8,949 nt of DNA. Origin: UBA9076 sp964418835. Lineage in GTDB: Bacteria > Bacillota_I > Bacilli_A > Erysipelotrichales > Erysipelotrichaceae. The first letter of the stretch is position 1; every line of letters starts with the position of its first letter. Below are positions 6,297 through 8,949 of the stretch, piece by piece. A program made the translations under genes and the position numbers. The notes under the pieces are model-generated. The model was given only the letters and a program-made list of their open reading frames with translations. It was not told the origin of the DNA and made no database searches. The DNA is taken from the NCBI GenBank assembly GCA_964418835.1, contig CAYQNJ010000031.1:1-8949 (forward strand), written 5' to 3'.

Positions 6297-7199
6297 ATGC
6301 CAGCAGCAACAACACACATTGAATGTGCAAAAGATATATATCATAGTTTACCTATAGGTAAACAAGTAGTTATTGATGATAAAAACATGTATTACCTAGG
6401 TGCTCAAGGACCAGACCTATTCTTCTTTTATAAATTTAGTTTACCAAGCAGATTAAAAGAAATAGGTGGATACATGCATGAACATAAAATATATGATGTA
6501 GTTAAATATATGTATGATTACATCGCAAAAAATAGTGATTATGACTTATTAAGTTATTACTATGGATATCTATGTCATTATGCTTTAGATAGCATGGCTC
6601 ACCCTCTTGTTTATCAAAGAAGTAGATATGGTAACTTAAGAGATGAACCAGAAATGATTATCCATTTTAGAATAGAAGCATTTATTGATAAATACATGTT
6701 AAATAAAAAGAATAGAACTTTAAAATCATTTGATACAGATAAATTAGTTAAAATATCAAATGAAAACATAAAGAAACTATCAAAGATGTATGTTTCATTA
6801 TTTAAAGATTTATTTGGATTAACTGTGGAACAACATAAAATTGAAAAAGCTTGTAGAGATATAGTCACAACTCTAACATTTTTAAAACCAACTTCAGAAT
6901 TTAAATTTAATACTCTTCAAAACCTAGAAAACTTATCTGGTAAAGATCACACTATAACATCATTAATGCTATATAACGATTTTGAAGATATCGATTATGT
7001 TTTAAATAAAAACAGACATGAATTTGTAAATGTAAGTGATGATAAATTAGTATACTCAGATTCATTTGATGATTTATACGAAAAAGCAATTAAAAAAGCT
7101 GTAAAGCTAATAACCACTCCACTAGATAAAGAAAACTTTACATTAGACTTTGAAGGGAAATATGTAAAAGACACAAACAATGAAAATCAAGCTGTTTAA
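6297..7199 (+). CDS. Zinc-dependent phospholipase C-like protein, cytosolic
   Basis: This 300-aa protein matches the zinc-dependent phospholipase C fold of clostridial alpha-toxin and Bacillus cereus PLC (family Zn_dep_PLPC). The metal-ligand pattern is visible: His7, Asp40, His61, His94-x3-Asp98, His102 and His123-x3-Glu127. The HxxxD and HxxxE spacings are the same as in the toxins. The secreted enzymes start their mature chain with a zinc-binding Trp after a signal peptide. Here there is neither signal peptide nor Trp1, and the chain begins MPAATTH, so a cytosolic relative is expected. The C-terminal third (about 190-300) is lysine- and aspartate-rich with no recognised lipid-binding PLAT domain. 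The start is supported by GAGG 7 nt upstream. The gene overlaps the next by 20 nt, indicating translational coupling to a membrane protein. The substrate is unknown: phospholipid or another phosphoester. Confidence 0.82.
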   Translation: MPAATTHIECAKDIYHSLPIGKQVVIDDKNMYYLGAQGPDLFFFYKFSLPSRLKEIGGYMHEHKIYDVVKYMYDYIAKNSDYDLLSYYYGYLCHYALDSMAHPLVYQRSRYGNLRDEPEMIIHFRIEAFIDKYMLNKKNRTLKSFDTDKLVKISNENIKKLSKMYVSLFKDLFGLTVEQHKIEKACRDIVTTLTFLKPTSEFKFNTLQNLENLSGKDHTITSLMLYNDFEDIDYVLNKNRHEFVNVSDDKLVYSDSFDDLYEKAIKKAVKLITTPLDKENFTLDFEGKYVKDTNNENQAV

Positions 7200-7824
7200 T
7201 CACATAAACTTAATAAGCTTTATATTAGTACTATGTGCTGGATGGATAGATATCATAGGATTAAATATATGCATTAGCGACAGAACATCTTTCATGAGTG
7301 CAAAAGCATCGATAATAGGTGAATCATTATTAAATGGAAATATGAATCAAATACTTTTATTAACAATACTTGTTATATCATTTATACTTGGATCCTATAT
7401 TGGCGCAAAAACAACATTAAAAAAAGGATGTAAGTATGGGTTATTACTTACATCTACCATCCTAATAATAACTTCTTTTATTATAGTCTATACAGGTGGG
7501 GTTAATAGTAAATCATTTATTGTTACAATATTAGTACCATTGGCTATGGGATGTATGAATAGTTCTACAAGCCTAACCAAAATTTCAAGAACTACACACC
7601 TTACAGGACCTACCACAGACATTGGAATAAGCCTTGCCAAGGGCGATTATAACAACGTAGTATTTCTTAGTTTAAGATGGATTTCATTTCCTTTAGGAGC
7701 CTTTCTAGGATTATTATCATTAAAATTAGTATATAAGGAATTATTACCTTTGTACTTAATACTACTTATACCATCTATATTAATAGGTATAACCGCAATA
7801 CTATTTGAAAAATACTTATCATAA
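7180..7824 (+). CDS. YoaK/DUF1275-family six-helix membrane protein
   Basis: This is a hydrophobic protein of 214 aa with about six membrane segments (roughly 10-30, 57-77, 86-106, 112-130, 161-182, 189-208), the layout of the YoaK/DUF1275 family. Recognisable family marks are CAGWIDIIGL at 19-28 and GCMNSSTSLTKISRTTHLTGPTTDIG at 124-149, where relatives have GMQN and RTTHMTGT-type sequence. The usual TGN motif after the first helix is replaced by SFMSAKAS. The function of the family is not established; small-molecule export has been suggested. The start lies 20 nt inside the upstream phospholipase-like gene with no clear ribosome binding site, so translation is probably coupled. It is the last gene of the unit, and a strong terminator overlaps its stop codon. 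Confidence 0.78.
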   Translation: MKIKLFNHINLISFILVLCAGWIDIIGLNICISDRTSFMSAKASIIGESLLNGNMNQILLLTILVISFILGSYIGAKTTLKKGCKYGLLLTSTILIITSFIIVYTGGVNSKSFIVTILVPLAMGCMNSSTSLTKISRTTHLTGPTTDIGISLAKGDYNNVVFLSLRWISFPLGAFLGLLSLKLVYKELLPLYLILLIPSILIGITAILFEKYLS

Positions 7825-7845
7825 CCATTTAAATGGTTATTTTTT
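7821..7845 (+). terminator. Rho-independent terminator after the YoaK-like gene
   Basis: The 20-nt sequence at 7821-7840 is a perfect palindrome (ATAACCATTT and its complement), followed directly by a run of T to 7845. The YoaK stop codon (7822-7824) is inside it. On the minus strand there is no T-run, so it is a weaker terminator for the gene ending at 7844. Confidence 0.8.
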
Positions 7846-8323
7846 ATTTATCTATTAATTTAGCTTCATATCCATTTACATTATCACCAGTAATATTAAT
7901 ATAATATGATTCATTAAAATTTGCTTTAAAAGATATTGGATTTAAATATTTGGTTATATCCTCTGGATAAATATTTTCAAAATTTGGATCAACATATTCA
8001 GTAACAATTCTAAATTGAATCATGATGTCAATTGAATCAGAGGTAGTATTTAGATCTTGTTTATTCCAAACATAAATATTATCAGAGTTATTCTTAATTA
8101 AAGATTTATTCGCATTTGATATACCACCACTAAATTCTTGATTATTTACATCATAATCAAAAACTATTAATCCAATATCCTCTTTAGTATTTAATTGTAT
8201 ATGTAATGCAATCTCATCATTAGATGGAATAAATTCATTAGGGATAATGTGTGTATAAATCATATAACCTAACCCAAGTAATACTATTATCATCAAAGTT
8301 ATTCCCAATCTATTTATTTTCAT
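7844..8323 (-). CDS. Membrane-anchored protein of unknown function
   Basis: I do not recognise this 159-aa protein. It has a short basic start (MKINRLG), one hydrophobic segment at about residues 8-24 (ITLMIIVLLGLGYMIYT) with no lipobox cysteine, and then a soluble part of about 130 residues. It is therefore probably a single-pass protein anchored by an uncleaved N-terminal helix with its C-terminus outside the cell. The soluble part is rich in Asn, Asp and Ile with alternating hydrophobic residues, suggesting beta structure, and has no cysteine and no catalytic motif that I can name. The start at 8323 is fixed by GGAGGG 3 nt upstream, a short spacing. It lies downstream of the oppF terminator and has its own possible promoter region, so it looks monocistronic. 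Confidence 0.7.
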   Translation of the reverse strand: MKINRLGITLMIIVLLGLGYMIYTHIIPNEFIPSNDEIALHIQLNTKEDIGLIVFDYDVNNQEFSGGISNANKSLIKNNSDNIYVWNKQDLNTTSDSIDIMIQFRIVTEYVDPNFENIYPEDITKYLNPISFKANFNESYYINITGDNVNGYEAKLIDK

Positions 8324-8346
8324 TTACCCTCCAATTTACACACCAA

Positions 8347-8366
8347 TAATGAATTATAATTCATTA
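8347..8366. repeat. Perfect 20-bp palindrome upstream of the 159-aa gene
   Basis: TAATGAATTATAATTCATTA equals its own reverse complement, and contains TATAAT on both strands. It lies 24-43 bp upstream of the start codon at 8323. It has no T-run, so it is more likely an operator overlapping a -10 box than a terminator. A second minus-strand TATAAT is at 8380-8385. No clear -35 was found for either. Confidence 0.5.
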
Positions 8367-8403
8367 ATTAACTGCTTCTATTATAAATCAAATTTGGTTT
8401 ATT

Positions 8404-8430
8404 AAAAAAGGTTCAATCTTCGATTGAACC
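8404..8430 (-). terminator. Rho-independent terminator of the opp operon, overlapping the end of oppF
   Basis: A 9-bp stem, GGTTCAATC with GATTGAACC (8410-8430), closes on three bases and is followed on the minus strand by six T (8404-8409). The last codons and the TGA stop (8413-8415) of the ATPase gene lie inside the hairpin. oppF is thus the last gene of its transcript. Confidence 0.85.
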
Positions 8431-8949
8431 CTCATAGCCTTTTTCTTTACTCCATTTTTCAAATTCTTCATCAGTAGCTAATACATAATGTGAATCGCTA
8501 ACTTGTTGTTTAATACCCTTTGTATAATCTACCCCTTCTTTATCCTTATCATAGACTAGCGCAATTCTTTTCTTTTCTACAACAGGATTAGGATGAGGAA
8601 TCGCAGATAATAATGATTTTGTATATGGATGTATTGGATTATGGAATATTTCATCTGTAGTTCCAGTTTCAACAATATGTCCTAAATGCATTACACCAAT
8701 TCTATCACTAATATACTTAACCATAGACAAGTCATGGGCAATAAATAAATATGTAGTACCTAATTCATCTTGAATATCTCTCATCAAGTTAACAACTTGA
8801 GCTTGAATAGATACATCTAACGCAGATATAGCCTCATCAGCGATTACTAGCTTTGGATTCATAACTAAAGCTCTTGCAATACCAATTCTTTGTCTTTGAC
8901 CACCTGAGAATTGATGAGGATATCTAGTCGCATGTTCCTTAGATAAACC
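8413..8949 (-). CDS. oppF: Oligopeptide ABC transporter ATP-binding protein, OppF/AmiF type, 5' part outside window
   Basis: The reading frame runs off the right edge without a start. The ATG at 8862 is internal, since ABC-signature sequence precedes it. The 178 visible residues begin just before the signature FSGGQRQRIGIARALV (14-29). They continue with Walker B LVIADEAISALDVSIQAQV (34-52), the switch histidine in FIAHD (about 69-73), and the oligopeptide C-terminal motif HPYTKSLLSAIPHPNP (about 107-122). SALDVSIQAQV and the YDKD-rich tail are of the OppF/AmiF kind seen in Firmicutes. OppD usually has TTALDVTIQAQ. Walker B reads ADEA where most relatives have DEP; the catalytic Glu is kept. 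The missing part holds Walker A and the Q-loop. It would power peptide uptake with OppD and the membrane subunits, expected beyond position 8949. Its terminator shows it is the final gene of the operon. Confidence 0.93.
   Translation of the reverse strand, partial: GLSKEHATRYPHQFSGGQRQRIGIARALVMNPKLVIADEAISALDVSIQAQVVNLMRDIQDELGTTYLFIAHDLSMVKYISDRIGVMHLGHIVETGTTDEIFHNPIHPYTKSLLSAIPHPNPVVEKKRIALVYDKDKEGVDYTKGIKQQVSDSHYVLATDEEFEKWSKEKGYEGSIED

Noticed and set aside
6614..7180. Two minus-strand open frames opposite the phospholipase-like gene
   Set aside because: Both are shadows of the plus-strand coding region; no start signals or recognisable domains.
8413..8862. A complete 149-aa ATPase starting at 8862
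   Set aside because: The frame continues upstream through the ABC signature to the window edge, so the gene is partial, not short.
1..8949. UGA-recoded (Mycoplasma-type) code, CRISPR array, tRNA or mobile element
   Set aside because: Tryptophans use TGG and TGA ends oppF; no spaced direct repeats, tRNA-like folds, transposase genes or terminal inverted repeats were seen.

Overview
The window is very AT-rich and uses the standard code: tryptophan is read from TGG, and TGA serves as a stop at the end of the oligopeptide ABC ATPase gene. Strong GGAGG-type ribosome binding sites, short intergenic gaps, and Firmicutes-type OppF, UMF1 and YoaK proteins point to a low-G+C Gram-positive bacterium. 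An anaerobic Bacilli or Mollicutes-related lineage that keeps the standard code (Acholeplasma, Haloplasma or Izemoplasma-like) would fit. That lineage guess is inference. The oxygen-sensitive glycyl radical enzyme implies anaerobic metabolism.

Positions 1-4940 form a sugar-fermentation module built around a 180-bp divergent promoter region (3056-3234). To the left, on the minus strand, runs a glycyl radical enzyme of the E. coli YbiW type, followed 11 nt later by a fructose-6-phosphate-aldolase (FSA) family gene cut by the window edge. To the right, on the plus strand, runs its radical-SAM activating enzyme, followed 12 nt later by a DeoR-family regulator and a bidirectional terminator. As I recall, E. 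coli YbiW/PflD open the ring of 1,5-anhydroglucitol-6-P or 1,5-anhydromannitol-6-P to 1-deoxyfructose-6-P, which FSA then splits to glyceraldehyde-3-P and hydroxyacetone ("anhydroglycolysis"). The gene set and the YbiW-like active-site stretch make this the best hypothesis for the module. Three TTTCRTTCG repeats in the divergent region are candidate operators for the DeoR protein. The activase keeps the radical-SAM CxxxCxxC but has lost the auxiliary-cluster cysteines of its ferredoxin-like insert.

Positions 4937-7845 hold a UMF1/Atg22-type major facilitator on the minus strand. It is divergent from a two-gene plus-strand unit: a cytosolic zinc-dependent phospholipase C-like protein and an overlapping six-helix YoaK/DUF1275 membrane protein. 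That unit ends in a palindromic terminator.

Positions 7844-8949 hold, on the minus strand, an unrecognised membrane-anchored protein of 159 aa and the 3' part of an OppF-type oligopeptide ABC transporter ATPase, whose last codons lie inside its own terminator hairpin. No RNA gene, CRISPR array, insertion sequence or prophage signal was seen, and no gene-free stretch exceeds 300 bases.
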